Assembly (NCBI RefSeq): GCF_021130785.1
Contig: NC_060213.1
Span: forward strand, 63,774,001 to 63,838,000
Source: Homalodisca vitripennis
Lineage: Eukaryota > Arthropoda > Insecta > Hemiptera > Cicadellidae
Length of the DNA: 64,000 bases
Direction: 5' to 3'
A program made the position numbers and the translations under genes. The notes beneath the pieces were generated by a model, which worked only from the letters and a program-made list of their open reading frames with translations, was not told the origin of the DNA and made no database searches. Below, one piece after another: positions 13,395 to 21,618 of the stretch (within the stretch, counting starts at the first letter, position 1; each line of letters starts with the position of its first letter).

Positions 13395-13605
13395 TTTAAT
13401 CCAATAAATCAACTCAATGGAATCACTCTCATTCCTTCAAACCTCACACTATTAATTCTCTATTTGAAATACCTTTTAAACCCATCTAAAGCAATTTGAC
13501 GTATACTGACAGAATCTTCTATTTATAATATTCTGGTCAACATAATCAAAATCTTTTCTCAAGTCAAGCAAGATCGCTATTGCTCGTTTATTGTTTTCCG
13601 ACGTG
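13395..13605 (-). pseudogene. LINE reverse transcriptase scrap
   Basis: The minus strand reads AIAILLDLRKDFDYVDQNII at about 13,520-13,585, the RT motif with the first catalytic Asp (usually DLSKAFDCVDH). Broken downstream sequence continues to about 13,395. It lies about 100 bp outside the left Polinton end and no matching continuation is evident right of the Polinton. Confidence 0.6.
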
Positions 13606-13695
13606 ACATCCATGTTTAAATTTTATAAAACGTCTAAATGCTTTTTTTATTTTGATTTTCATCATATTATTATGAATTTAATATAATAGATTATA

Positions 13696-13701
13696 TATAT
13701 A
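13696..13701. repeat. Left target-site duplication TATATA
   Basis: TATATA directly abuts the AG start of the left inverted repeat and matches 28964-28969. It is embedded in TA-rich sequence, so it supports but does not prove the boundary. Confidence 0.6.
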
Positions 13702-13984
13702 AGTAGATATGAATATGGCGGTTCTAGACCACTTTTGGAGTAAACAGAAAACCAACGGAAAATACTGTTTAAAGGACAATAAACGAATCTGTAAAATCAA
13801 ACAGTAAGGGGTTCCTAGACCACTTTTGGGACAGTCAGAAAATCAATGTAAAATACTGTCCATTGAACCATAAACAAATCTAAGAAATCACGAATGGAAA
13901 ATAACCGAATCTATAGCTTTTTTACTGTTCATTGTAGGCTTCTACATTTATAAGCTGTTTTAATGAAAAAAATCCAGAAATCTT
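13702..13984 (+). repeat. Polinton left terminal inverted repeat
   Basis: It matches the reverse complement of 28674-28963 with scattered substitutions and small indels. Inside it two tandem units of about 90 bp start at 13720 and 13810, both opening GGTTC(C)TAGACCACTTTTGG. Its inner 63 bp hold the 3' end of the minus-strand zinc-ribbon gene. Confidence 0.93.
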
Positions 13985-14500
13985 AATAAAAGATCTATAA
14001 CGGAAATAATGAAATTTGCTAACAATCACTCGAGAAACCGGGGAGAATGTGAGTAAAACCGCATTCTTTTCACGAGGTTCTTCATTTACTTTCTCCAAAT
14101 GTACTATAAAATCATCAAAGATTTCAGGTTTAAAATCGTAGTCAAATTCAATGTCCAAATAGTGAAAGATTATAGGTAAAATCTTCTCATAATAAACGTG
14201 TGTATTTAAACCTACAAACCTAATGTATTCTTTGAAAAGGAAAATAATTTTGTCAACGGTTCCAAGAGATAAGTAAAAATTTTTGTTCTTTTTTCTAAAT
14301 TCTGAGACAAATTTTGTTTGCTTCTTATCTCCATATTGTAATTTTCTAAGCAGATTATTCAAATGTGTTAGCTTATTTCGAAATTTCTTAGGTTTAGGTC
14401 TTTCATACAAAATTAAATTACAATCTCTACAAACTAATCTTTTATCAATAATTTCTCCTCTATTATAACACTTGTAACAGTTGGCATTATACTCTTCCAT
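13922..14500 (-). CDS. Zinc-ribbon protein, tentatively VLTF3-like late transcription factor
   Basis: An intact 192-residue frame. C8, C11, C24 and C27 form a CxxC-x12-CxxC zinc ribbon. A helical region follows, with THVYYEKILPIIF at about 115-127, a REKN...VSRVIV segment and GFFSLKQLINVEAYNEQ at the end. This order resembles the poxvirus/NCLDV VLTF3 family (zinc ribbon, YYEH-like motif, R-N-F-L-SYS-like segment, C-terminal K-E-D-W segment), which drives late viral transcription. That match is from memory and loose. The ATG lies in TTTTGTAAATGGAAG. The last 63 bases, including the stop, lie within the terminal inverted repeat. It diverges from the gene at 14517, 16 bp away. Confidence 0.6.
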   Translation of the reverse strand: MEEYNANCYKCYNRGEIIDKRLVCRDCNLILYERPKPKKFRNKLTHLNNLLRKLQYGDKKQTKFVSEFRKKNKNFYLSLGTVDKIIFLFKEYIRFVGLNTHVYYEKILPIIFHYLDIEFDYDFKPEIFDDFIVHLEKVNEEPREKNAVLLTFSPVSRVIVSKFHYFRYRSFIKISGFFSLKQLINVEAYNEQ

Positions 14501-14526
14501 TTACAAAAAAGAATAAATGGAAGCTA
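14491..14526. promoter_or_regulatory. Divergent start region with palindromic TAAATGGAAG
   Basis: The two divergent genes start within an inverted repeat: CTTCCATTTA, a 10-bp A-rich spacer, then TAAATGGAAG. Each arm contains the start codon and its TAA context. Only 16 bp separate the two ATGs, so the promoters overlap the starts or lie inside the genes. Confidence 0.6.
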
Positions 14527-14759
14527 TGGAACTAAGTCTGCCGAGATATAAATTTTTCAGCGCAAATGTTTATGTTTATATTTCAACTACCGAGATAAAA
14601 AGAAATGATTTTATTTTATTATTCAACTATTTAGGATATTTTGTCTATGATTACAAAGATTATTACGGAAGAAATCGAGATTTTTCATCAGCGAAAGAGT
14701 ATATTTTTGAAGTTTTAGAAGGAATGAAAGAGAACAATATGAACATCATTAACTACTGA
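14517..14759 (+). CDS. Small protein of unknown function
   Basis: An 80-residue acidic, aromatic-rich protein (many Y and F, YDYKDYYGRN at about 44-53) with no signal peptide or motif that I recognise. The start lies in GAATAAATGGAAG, the element's conserved start context, which supports a real gene. Its 3' end overlaps the 3' end of the convergent capsid gene by 7 bp (14753-14759). A second in-frame ATG follows four codons later. Function unknown. Confidence 0.6.
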   Translation: MEAMELSLPRYKFFSANVYVYISTTEIKRNDFILLFNYLGYFVYDYKDYYGRNRDFSSAKEYIFEVLEGMKENNMNIINY

Positions 14760-15939
14760 ATTTCTCTAATATCGTTCTTAATCACGTCATAGGCTAAAAA
14801 TTTCTCAGAAACCACAACCACATAACAAATCGCGTTTGTAACAGCATTTTGAAAATCCATATTGATAATTATATCGTTCTTTGAACTAGAAATATTTGTC
14901 AAACTCTTTGTTGTATCAATGACATAAATGGGTCTATTTGCTATAAATTCTTTGGGGTTGTAATACATTTCCATATTTTTGTAGTAAACTTTCTTAAAAT
15001 CTTGATACATCTGATACATGATTCTGAAAAGACCACCGGAAATGTTTAAATTTTGTAATTCATCTGGATAATAAGAACCATTCAATTTTACTCTGATATT
15101 TTTTACATCCAAACTATCAAACTTTGAAGGATTTTTTTCTTGATTATTCTGTCTATCTGTTTGAAAACCAATGATAACGAACTTGGGATTGAAGATATTT
15201 CTATAAATATTTGTAATATCGAACGAATAAGTTGTTCCGGAAATACCTTTTTGTTCAATACATTGCCAATCTAGAAAATTAAACATAATGTTTTGACTTT
15301 TTGTAATTTCATCAATCAACCTTATTTTACTCGTGATTTTATAATCAATCATTGGAACTCTAATAAAAAAATCTGTAATTGTTATTTTTCCATCAACAGG
15401 CATAACATTTCCAGTTGCAGTCTTCAGAATCACATCATCGTCTTCTGCTCTTATGAAACTAATGTAAAATCCACCTTTATAGATTGGAAAATTTACATTT
15501 TCAAAGAAATCCTAAGCCGAAATGTGCTAAATCACCGACCGCTTCAAATTGTCCAAATTTAAAAGTTGATTCAAAACTGTTTGAAAATACATCACTTTTG
15601 GAATAACAAATAGTTCCTTTAATTGTGCTTAATTGACCACAGTTTTCGACTTCTTCTATCAATTTATTGTGTTTTCTTACTTCAATCTTAGAAAATAAAA
15701 ACGGTATAAAATTATCGATTAATCTAACATTATCAGTTCCAAGATATGCTTGACCATCTTGTTTTGTTAAAGTTCCAGAAATATAAAACTGGAAGTTAGA
15801 CGAGCAAAAGTTATCTCCAAAAATCAATATTAAACTCAGTTCTTTTATTCGGTTCATTCAAATGTTGTTTACTAATTGGATAGAAATTTTTAAACTCCGC
15901 CCTTTCAATATCACTAGCATACTTTCTGTAGTCCACCAT
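14753..15939 (-). pseudogene. Major capsid protein (double jelly roll), two frameshifts
   Basis: The start in TTATTAAATGGTGG at 15939 opens a frame reading DYRKYASDIERAE. The frame changes near 15,820-15,830 (to one with GDNFCSS, FQFYISGTL, LIDNFIPFLFSKIEVRKH) and again near 15,505. The last 226 residues hold the second jelly-roll landmarks of Polinton capsid proteins: PKFVIIGFQTDR, VKLNGSYYPDEL, IMYQMYQDFKKVYY and RPIYVIDTTKS. The full length, about 395 residues, is somewhat short compared with Polinton capsid proteins of about 450-650. In the family this protein forms the icosahedral shell. The frameshifts make it a pseudogene unless they are sequence errors. I recognised it from the C-terminal pattern. 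Confidence 0.85.
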
Positions 15940-16029
15940 TTAATAAGAGAAATTTTAAACATCGTGTATCATTTTTTCATCGATCTAATGTACGTTTTTA
16001 TAAGAAAAGATATAAATTAGAGTCATTTT

Positions 16030-16431
16030 TTAATGATCTACTTCGTCATATTCAGGATTCTCTTCCTTAAATTTTGCAATTTCGGCCACATATTTCAATA
16101 AAAATTTGCACAGGATAGTAACCGCTATCTATAATATTGTTCCAATCAACTGTATCTTTATTTTCATCCAAAAATTTTATACTCAAGTGTTGATAGAGAC
16201 AAAGAACAGACATATGATCTTTTAATTGATAATGTATATTTTCTTGAATGAACTCTGGGGACAGATTTTTTGATATTTTGCAATGTTATACCAATTCAAT
16301 TTGTTTACGTATAATCTCATCATATCTTCGGATAATTCATATTTTTGAGAAATGTCATCCCAATGTTCTTTTTTCAAATCTCTTTCGTGTTGCATTATAA
16401 AAAGATCGAAAGCACTGTAATGTCCCGCCAT
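16030..16431 (-). pseudogene. Small protein with W..I..YQ helical repeats, frameshifted
   Basis: The first 60 residues read cleanly from the ATG at 16431 and contain two related units: HWDDISQKYELSEDMMRLY and NWYNIAKYQK. After a frame change near 16,255 the same pattern continues (LSPEFIQENI, later VDWNNIIDSG). Such W-x-I-x-x-Y/YQ-x-L-x-x-x-F repeats of about 23 residues are common in proteins of large DNA viruses. A second frame change near 16,085 would lead to an acidic tail ending at 16030. The upstream context is TAATAAATAGAGGATGG: the usual TAAATGG appears to have mutated to TAAATAG, with the next ATG used. Role unknown. Confidence 0.6.
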
Positions 16432-16454
16432 CCTCTATTTATTAAGAAAAAATT

Positions 16455-16669
16455 TCAAGTTTTTATAAATTGACTCTTTTTTGCGTTACATTCAGCACAT
16501 TTTCCAGAAATTCTCTTAACTCCATTGATATTTGCATAGTATTTTATATCATTTGTTTCAGTTTTTTGCCTTACACCTCACACAGTATATGAGCGCCATT
16601 TATATAAGGAAATTTTATCATGCATAAAACCCTACAACGAATACCTATTTCAGTAAGATCTTCCTCCAT
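16455..16669 (-). pseudogene. Small zinc-ribbon protein (YCVKCK type), broken
   Basis: An ATG at 16669 in AATAATATGGAGG starts this gene. Across one frame change the minus strand shows VRCKAK, then NGVKRISGKCAECNAKKSQF, then a stop at 16455. This is the small C-x2-C...C-x2-C-x-KKS-F protein found in many Polintons and adintovirus-like elements. The same pattern forms the N-terminus of the integrase in this element (HCHKCKKKT, KCSKCKTNKSKF), so the two are paralogous. It lies directly downstream of the fibre-like gene. No function is established. Confidence 0.6.
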
Positions 16670-16673
16670 ATTA

Positions 16674-17524
16674 TTAAGTTTTTTTTTCTAATTTTTGAAA
16701 TTTGACAGCATAAGAATCATTGTATTCAACAAATTTATGACCAATATTCTCAAAAGTTTTCGTAGCATCTAAACTAAACTTATCAAAAGACTCTTTAAAA
16801 TTAGTAAGTTTTTCATTAATTTCACCAACATCGTCTACTGATCTTCTATTTCTGGCTTCTAACTTGTCATAGACTTCTGTTGTAAAATCTTTAACATGCT
16901 GTTTATGATTCTCATAATTTTGTTTTAGTTCATTAAACATTTTAATAGGATCTTCTAATTGAATCATTACAACAACATCAAATGGATTAATTCCTTTACT
17001 AACACCGCTAATTCTTTTTCCTTTAAAATCTAAGGCATTTTTAACATTCGGATCATGTAAATCAACAATATCGATGTTTTCTGATAATTTTAGAGGTTTT
17101 AAAATTTGTTCTTTAACAACAACATCATGTTTGTCAATACCAGGTCGAACACCGACAATTCTTTTCTTATTAGCCAAACTAACATAATTCTTTTCAACTT
17201 TGATCGCTTCAGTAATTTCATCAGCTTTTTCGATATGAGACATTAAATTGGTAAATAATTTTTTTACACCATCATCAACTTCTTTTTCCAATGTTTTTAT
17301 TTTATCAGCAACTTCATTTGAACTCATGAAATTTGCAAGTTTGTTATCATATTCTGCTTTAAAATCTTCATCTCGACAGCAAACATATCTGAATCTGGAA
17401 GGTTTTGTAATAAATTTTCTAACTTGTTATCAAACTCATTTCTCAAACTATCAAAATTGAAACTATTATCTACATTTTGAATAATTTGTGTTCCAAATAC
17501 GTCAAAAATATTTTGTGAATCCAT
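16674..17524 (-). pseudogene. Fibre-like coiled-coil virion protein, one frameshift
   Basis: The start is the ATG at 17524 (AATAAATATGGATTC). The first frame reads about 65 residues (DSQNIFDVFG). A frame change near 17,370 joins it to a 217-residue frame. In that frame KKRIVGVRPGIDKHDVVVKE (residues 54-73) and GKRISGVSKGINPFDVVV (103-120) are tandem copies of a motif like the 'rrI..v..P....DAV...Y' units of phage and viral fibres. Heptad-like helices flank both copies. I infer a virion surface or fibre protein; this is not proven. The 5' end overlaps the protease 3' end by 23 bp. Confidence 0.6.
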
Positions 17525-17910
17525 ATTTATTAAGCAATAATTTGTTAACACCTTCTTTAAAATCTTTACCATTACTCAGTTCATTCAAAACAAAAACACA
17601 TAAATGACCACAAATTGGGGGATCTTTATAGTCTTGAATCTGAGAATCATTGTAGTAGACGCTTGATTTTTTCAAATATTTAATCAATTCTATAGGTGGT
17701 TTGTCCTCAATTCTTCCATACGAATCAAAATAAAACGCAATCTTATCATTTTTATAATAAACAAACCCAATGCGTTCCACTCCCCAAAATCGAGTCTAAA
17801 TTCACAATTCCACATTCAAATTTCTTAACTTTTTCGGGTAATGTATCTCTCATGAAAATTCCTCTAAAATGTTTAATATTTTTTGCAGATTTCTTCCAAT
17901 TCTCCGAATG
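17502..17910 (-). pseudogene. Adenain-like cysteine protease, frameshifted
   Basis: The N-terminal half reads FRGIFMRDTLPEK, ECGIVNLD and GTHWV, which holds the catalytic His. After one frame change near 17,780 the C-terminal half reads YFDSYG, PPIELIKYL and CGHLCVFVLNEL, which holds the catalytic Cys. These are the hallmarks of the adenovirus protease family (C5), which in Polintons matures virion proteins. The extreme N-terminus is unclear: the protease phase begins just after the stop of the upstream gene at 17911 and no ATG in the usual context is visible. About 130 residues remain, short for a family of roughly 180-200. Confidence 0.85.
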
Positions 17911-18366
17911 TTAAGGGTTCAAATTTTTTTTAATGTTTGATTTCACGTAATTCAAAGTTTTTTCATCTAATCCAGATCCTGTAACATCTTCCAACTCTTT
18001 ATCAAACCAATTTAAAATGTTTCGAACAATAGGAATCACATCTTTTTTAACGATTGGAGCAGCTTTACGAACATAAGGAACAACATTTTTAACAACTGGA
18101 ATATTTTCTCCAAAATCTAATAAATCTTTCAAAAGTCCACCATTTTTAAGTTCTTTCAACTGATTATAAGAAAATTCTATTCTGGTTCCTTTATTGTTTT
18201 TCTTATGTTTTTCGAGTTTATTGTATTGTCTATTTGTTAAAAATATCTTATCTTCGCCATTTTTTAGTTGATCTATTTTAAATTGAATACTAACGGGTAT
18301 TTTTTTCTTAAAAGCGGATTTTATTTTTTCTTTCTGATTTTTACTGAAATTTACGTTCACCTCCAT
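17911..18366 (-). CDS. pX-like small basic virion protein
   Basis: An intact 151-residue protein, strongly basic. Residues 1-85 have the pattern F-S-K-N-Q, LTNRQYNKLEKHKK, GTRIEFSYNQLKELK, GGLLKDLL, which I recognise in Polinton and adintovirus proteins compared with adenovirus pX/core proteins. Residues 86-120 are rich in V, P, I and K and may be amphipathic or membrane-active. VTGSG at 128-132 resembles an adenain site. The ATG lies in ACTATATAAATGGAGG, 8 bp after the stop of the PLA2 gene. Likely role: DNA-associated or capsid-internal protein. Confidence 0.7.
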   Translation of the reverse strand: MEVNVNFSKNQKEKIKSAFKKKIPVSIQFKIDQLKNGEDKIFLTNRQYNKLEKHKKNNKGTRIEFSYNQLKELKNGGLLKDLLDFGENIPVVKNVVPYVRKAAPIVKKDVIPIVRNILNWFDKELEDVTGSGLDEKTLNYVKSNIKKNLNP

Positions 18367-18374
18367 TTATATAG

Positions 18375-19328
18375 TTAAAATTTCAAGTTCTCTTCAATTC
18401 CCATTCCTAGTTTTCTCTTCAAAAACATTGCTCCAACTGTTGGAAGTGCAACAAATCTTTCACCTAAACTAGCATCTTTTGATAAAAATCGATCCATTGC
18501 CTTATCTTGCAAAGTTTTATCCGCAATATGTCTGGAATTTGTGTCTCTATGTTTTGCATAAAAAATATCGTGTTCCATAGCAGCTTGGTCTAATTTATTT
18601 ATACCAGGATCTCCTCTTTTTAGTCTTTTTTCGAGTTTTGTGCCAGGCCCCAGATACTGATAAGTTGGTACGTGTAATTCAAAAGGTAAATTGTTGATAA
18701 AATCATTCAAAAGTCCGCTACCTTCAATCATAGATGAACTTATTGCTGGCAAAACTCGCTTTAAATATTTAATTCCATCAGGTTTTTCAATCATTTCGTC
18801 AAGTTTGTTCGAAATAAAATCTTTAATTGCTTTCTTTTCATTCAAAAAATTGTTATTTCCAGCCTTCTCTTGAGCATAAATATAATTAATAATTCCATCG
18901 AGTTTTGTCAAATCGTCGATATATCTGTACTCAATCTTATTATCATTGTATTTTCTTACACCTGATCCTTCGATTCGTTTTTTCCAAATTGGTTTAATCA
19001 AATTGATATATTTTTTACCTCTACTTGACTTAGGCTTCTTAGTAGATGGATCATTATTTTTGTAAATTGAGTCAGATTCCCATAAAATTTCTGTATACTT
19101 TTTCAAATCTTCTTCAGAATATAAATTATCTTTTGGAACGTCATTGTCTGTTAATAATCTCCATAAACCTTGAGTACCTTCGTACATTTTTTCATTAATA
19201 ATTATATCATTTTGTTCAAAATTAACGGGTAAATTTCCAATCATAAAACTTTTCTTTTTTCTATCCCAATACAAACCAAATTTATCATCCTTCGCTCTAG
19301 GAAGAAATTTTTTTACCAATTTCACCAA
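18375..19328 (-). CDS. Virion protein with parvovirus-type phospholipase A2 domain
   Basis: An intact 317-residue frame. Residues 48-115 contain GTQGLWRLL, a YSEEDLKKYTEILW segment and KYINLIKPIW, a module recurrent in Polinton proteins. Residues 215-280 are a phospholipase A2 domain: the calcium loop YLGPGT (225-230) and catalytic H253-D254 in LDQAAMEHDIFY, followed by ADKTLQDKAM. Parvoviruses use such a domain to leave the endosome; a similar entry role is inferred here. Two IEGSG sequences (119-123, 201-205) fit the adenain consensus, and cleavage at the second would free the PLA2 domain. There is no ATG at the start: the frame opens at TTG/GTG inside the end of the upstream gene, so the true start is lost, frameshifted or a fusion with that gene. 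Confidence 0.85.
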   Translation of the reverse strand: MVKLVKKFLPRAKDDKFGLYWDRKKKSFMIGNLPVNFEQNDIIINEKMYEGTQGLWRLLTDNDVPKDNLYSEEDLKKYTEILWESDSIYKNNDPSTKKPKSSRGKKYINLIKPIWKKRIEGSGVRKYNDNKIEYRYIDDLTKLDGIINYIYAQEKAGNNNFLNEKKAIKDFISNKLDEMIEKPDGIKYLKRVLPAISSSMIEGSGLLNDFINNLPFELHVPTYQYLGPGTKLEKRLKRGDPGINKLDQAAMEHDIFYAKHRDTNSRHIADKTLQDKAMDRFLSKDASLGERFVALPTVGAMFLKRKLGMGIEENLKF

Positions 19329-19684
19329 TTATTATATCCGTTGTTTCCAGGACTTATTGGTTCAACTATGGTAGAGTCTTCAATGATTCGAGGTCTAAAT
19401 GGTGTTGAAGATGGTAATTTTGGCAATTCAAACTCAGATTCTGGTATCGAAATATCAGCAAATTGTCGTACAACTGGAACCAAATTCATCAAATTTTGAT
19501 TATCGCTTAAAACATTTTCAATTTTGCCCTCAACATTTTTTATTGCAGATGTTACAGGTTGATTAATTTTTTGAATAAGTTCTTGTTCTTCTTCATCAAT
19601 TCGAATCTGTTCTTTAAATTCTTTGATTAATTTCTTTTCGATTTGATCAAGTTTTTTCGCTTCTTCAGAAGTTACGTTCACCAT
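19322..19684 (-). CDS. Small coiled-coil protein of unknown function
   Basis: A 120-residue frame starting in CCTAAATAAATGGTGAAC. Residues 5-60 are charged and heptad-like (many E, K, I, L). The tail is rich in P and S (PSSTPFRPRI, EPISPGNNGYNNW). It overlaps the PLA2 frame by 7 bp and that frame has no ATG of its own, so this may be the N-terminal part of a single ancestral protein separated by a frameshift. No family recognised. Confidence 0.55.
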   Translation of the reverse strand: MVNVTSEEAKKLDQIEKKLIKEFKEQIRIDEEEQELIQKINQPVTSAIKNVEGKIENVLSDNQNLMNLVPVVRQFADISIPESEFELPKLPSSTPFRPRIIEDSTIVEPISPGNNGYNNW

Positions 19685-19720
19685 TTATTTAGGAAAATTT
19701 TGAAACGTGGAACACGGAAC

Positions 19721-19783
19721 GTGGAACGTAAAAACGTGAACGTGGAACGTAAAAACGTGAACGTGGAACGTAAAAACGTGAAC
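19721..19783. repeat. Three tandem 21-bp units
   Basis: Three identical copies of a 21-bp unit (19721-19741, 19742-19762, 19763-19783), made mainly of GTGGAACG and AAAAACGTGAAC, with a partial degenerate copy upstream (ACGTGGAACACGGAAC). It lies between the packaging ATPase 3' end and the start of the gene at 19684, in its presumed promoter region. Confidence 0.95.
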
Positions 19784-19863
19784 AGATTTACCGTTTTTCA
19801 GTTGTTTTCATAATGTAAATAAAAAGTAAAGATAATGTAAAAATAATTGTAACAAATATTTTA

Positions 19864-20552
19864 TCAAGTAGATTTGCCAGACCACTGAGCAGCATTTATA
19901 TTAGAAAATTTATTCAAATATTTACCATTTTTAGGCTTCAAAGTTAGATTAATAGTTAAAAATCCGTAGTCTTCTTTCCAAATTTTATCACACAGCTCAT
20001 TAAATTGGTTAAAACTCATATCAGATCCCACATAATTGTTATAAATCTTTCTCGAATAGTGATCATCTTGCTTAAAAATACACAACATATTCAGATTATT
20101 TCTTATAACTTGTTTATCAACCTTTGAAAAGCATTGGGAAAAGATAGATACAAGATATGTTTTTGTGACGAGACATAACGAAATATTCCTTAATAACGTC
20201 CTGATTTTCCAAAATACAATCATCAAAAACGATTAACGAATTGGGTTTACACTCGCTTAATGGAACTATGTCCTCAGAGGCATTATAAAAATGTGATACC
20301 TTTTTGCTTAAGTTTTTCTCAATATTTTCAAATCTCTCTTGCAATTTTTTATAAGCGTCTTGTTCTAAAGATTTACTAAAAACATACAAATTGGAATAAG
20401 GAATCAACCTATTGTAGATAAAATTCAATAATAAAGTTGTTTTTTCCACATCCACTTAAACTAACAATTAACAATCTGATTGGTTGATCTTTCTTATTTT
20501 CTTCAAACGTTTGAAGTTTTATCTGATCTTTTTGCTTTAAAAATTTCTCCAT
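19864..20552 (-). pseudogene. FtsK/HerA-type genome-packaging ATPase, two frameshifts
   Basis: The ATG at 20552 sits in GCTATTTAAATGGAGAA. The Walker A region (SGCGK) is followed at once by an extra A in an A6 run, which shifts the frame; the next frame begins with the KTTLLL part of the loop. Walker B reads NSLIVFDDC. A second frame change near 20,145 lies just after MSRHKNISCIYL, and the last frame continues with CFSKVDKQVIRNN, the Polinton A32-like pattern (arginine and sensor region), to the stop at 19864. About 225 residues in all, the normal family size. The protein pumps DNA into the capsid. Confidence 0.85.
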
Positions 20553-20572
20553 TTAAATAGCTAAAATGAAGC
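20545..20572. promoter_or_regulatory. Divergent start region of packaging ATPase and penton genes
   Basis: Only 13 bp (20553-20565) separate the ATGs of two divergent virion genes. The minus-strand ATG has TTTAAATGGAGA; the plus-strand ATG has AATAGCTAAAATGAAG, a weaker form of the same context. Confidence 0.5.
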
Positions 20573-21308
20573 TGTTCAAGTTGACTTCAGAAAGCTCTAA
20601 ATTAGTTTTAAACTTGGAACATCCTATACACTTAGAGGAAGAATCAAATTATTTTATCGGTTTAAGCGGTTTTTATTCTGACAATTTTGTAATAAATATT
20701 AGTGAAAGTTCTCCTTATTGTATAGGATTTAGTGAGAAGAACATAACAAAATATTATGGTTTAAACAAAGGATATTATACTTTCGATCAAATAAAAAATT
20801 CCCTTAAAAATTATCTGAAAACATTCAAACAATCAGATAAATCTTTAAACTTTGACGAAAACAAGTTTGAAATGCAAAAAAATTATATCTCTAATAAAAT
20901 TCAAATAAAATCACCAGTAAGAATAATGTTTTCAGCAATTTATTGTAGATTTGTTAGGGTTTGTTCAAGAAACTATTGAGCCAAATCAGGTATATTTAGG
21001 AAATAAAACGCCAAAATTTAGACCGTTTGATGTAATTGAAGTACATTGTAATCTCGTTGAACCTAGTTTTGAAAATCATACCGAACATTTACACAAAGAA
21101 TCTGAAATTTTGTACACTTTTTTCCCAAAATGTTTTGCTTATGGATCAAAAATCAGTGAAAAAAAACCGAATGAAATCGATTATATTCCAATTAGAAAAA
21201 ATATGAAAAGAATTCAAAAAATCGTTCTAACTATACAAGACTCTTGAGGGAAATTTATTAAATAATGAGAGTAAAACAACAATATATTTAAGATTGTCGA
21301 AAGAATGA
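20566..21308 (+). pseudogene. Minor capsid (penton) protein, single jelly roll, two frameshifts
   Basis: The frame from 20566 reads KLFKLTSESSKLVLNL, PIHLEEESNYFIGLSGFY, then a TFDQIKNSLKNYLK segment. After a change near 20,950 the next frame reads LLGF, then FDVIEVHCNLVE, IYTF-like LYTFFPKCFAYG, PIRKNMKRIQKIVLTI. A third frame from about 21,243 contributes NESKTTIYLRLSKE and stops at 21308. The pattern (P-I-x-L, Y-x-I-x-L, LLGF, V-x-C-N, late Y-x-P-V and I-x-L-x-I-x-D) is that of Polinton penton proteins. About 245 residues, the normal length. In the family it caps the fivefold vertices. Confidence 0.75.
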
Positions 21309-21312
21309 TGAA

Positions 21313-21608
21313 TCAAGGGGGGAACGAATCGTTCTTACCTTCAAACTTTCAAAACGAGTTGATAATGATGAATAAATACCAATACTTTTATCTAAAAGAT
21401 AAGGTAGCCCTCGAGGGCCACCTCACAAATATTCACAAAAAATACGAATAAAGACAATGTTAAAGAAAAATACAAAAAAAGCTTTGAAAACATAGATTCT
21501 GACAAGGGTATCGAATCGCGACTCTTACAAAAATTACATCCAGACACTATTTTCATCAATGAATCTAGACTTTATTCTCGAAATAAAAAATTACTAGTTA
21601 AATTTCTT
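21313..21608 (+). pseudogene. Bro-N gene remnants (two degraded copies)
   Basis: Sequence at about 21,313-21,352 matches the later copies around the CTTACCTTCAAACTTYCAAAA words. Sequence at about 21,455-21,608 matches the later Bro-N genes from DNVKEKYKKSFENI through TIFINESRLYS. Both lack starts and are broken by stops. They are the first of four successive Bro-N units. Confidence 0.65.
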
Positions 21609-21618
21609 TTCTATCTAA

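Noticed and set aside
19721..19783. CRISPR-like array
   Set aside because: Units are directly tandem with no spacers, in a eukaryotic mobile element.
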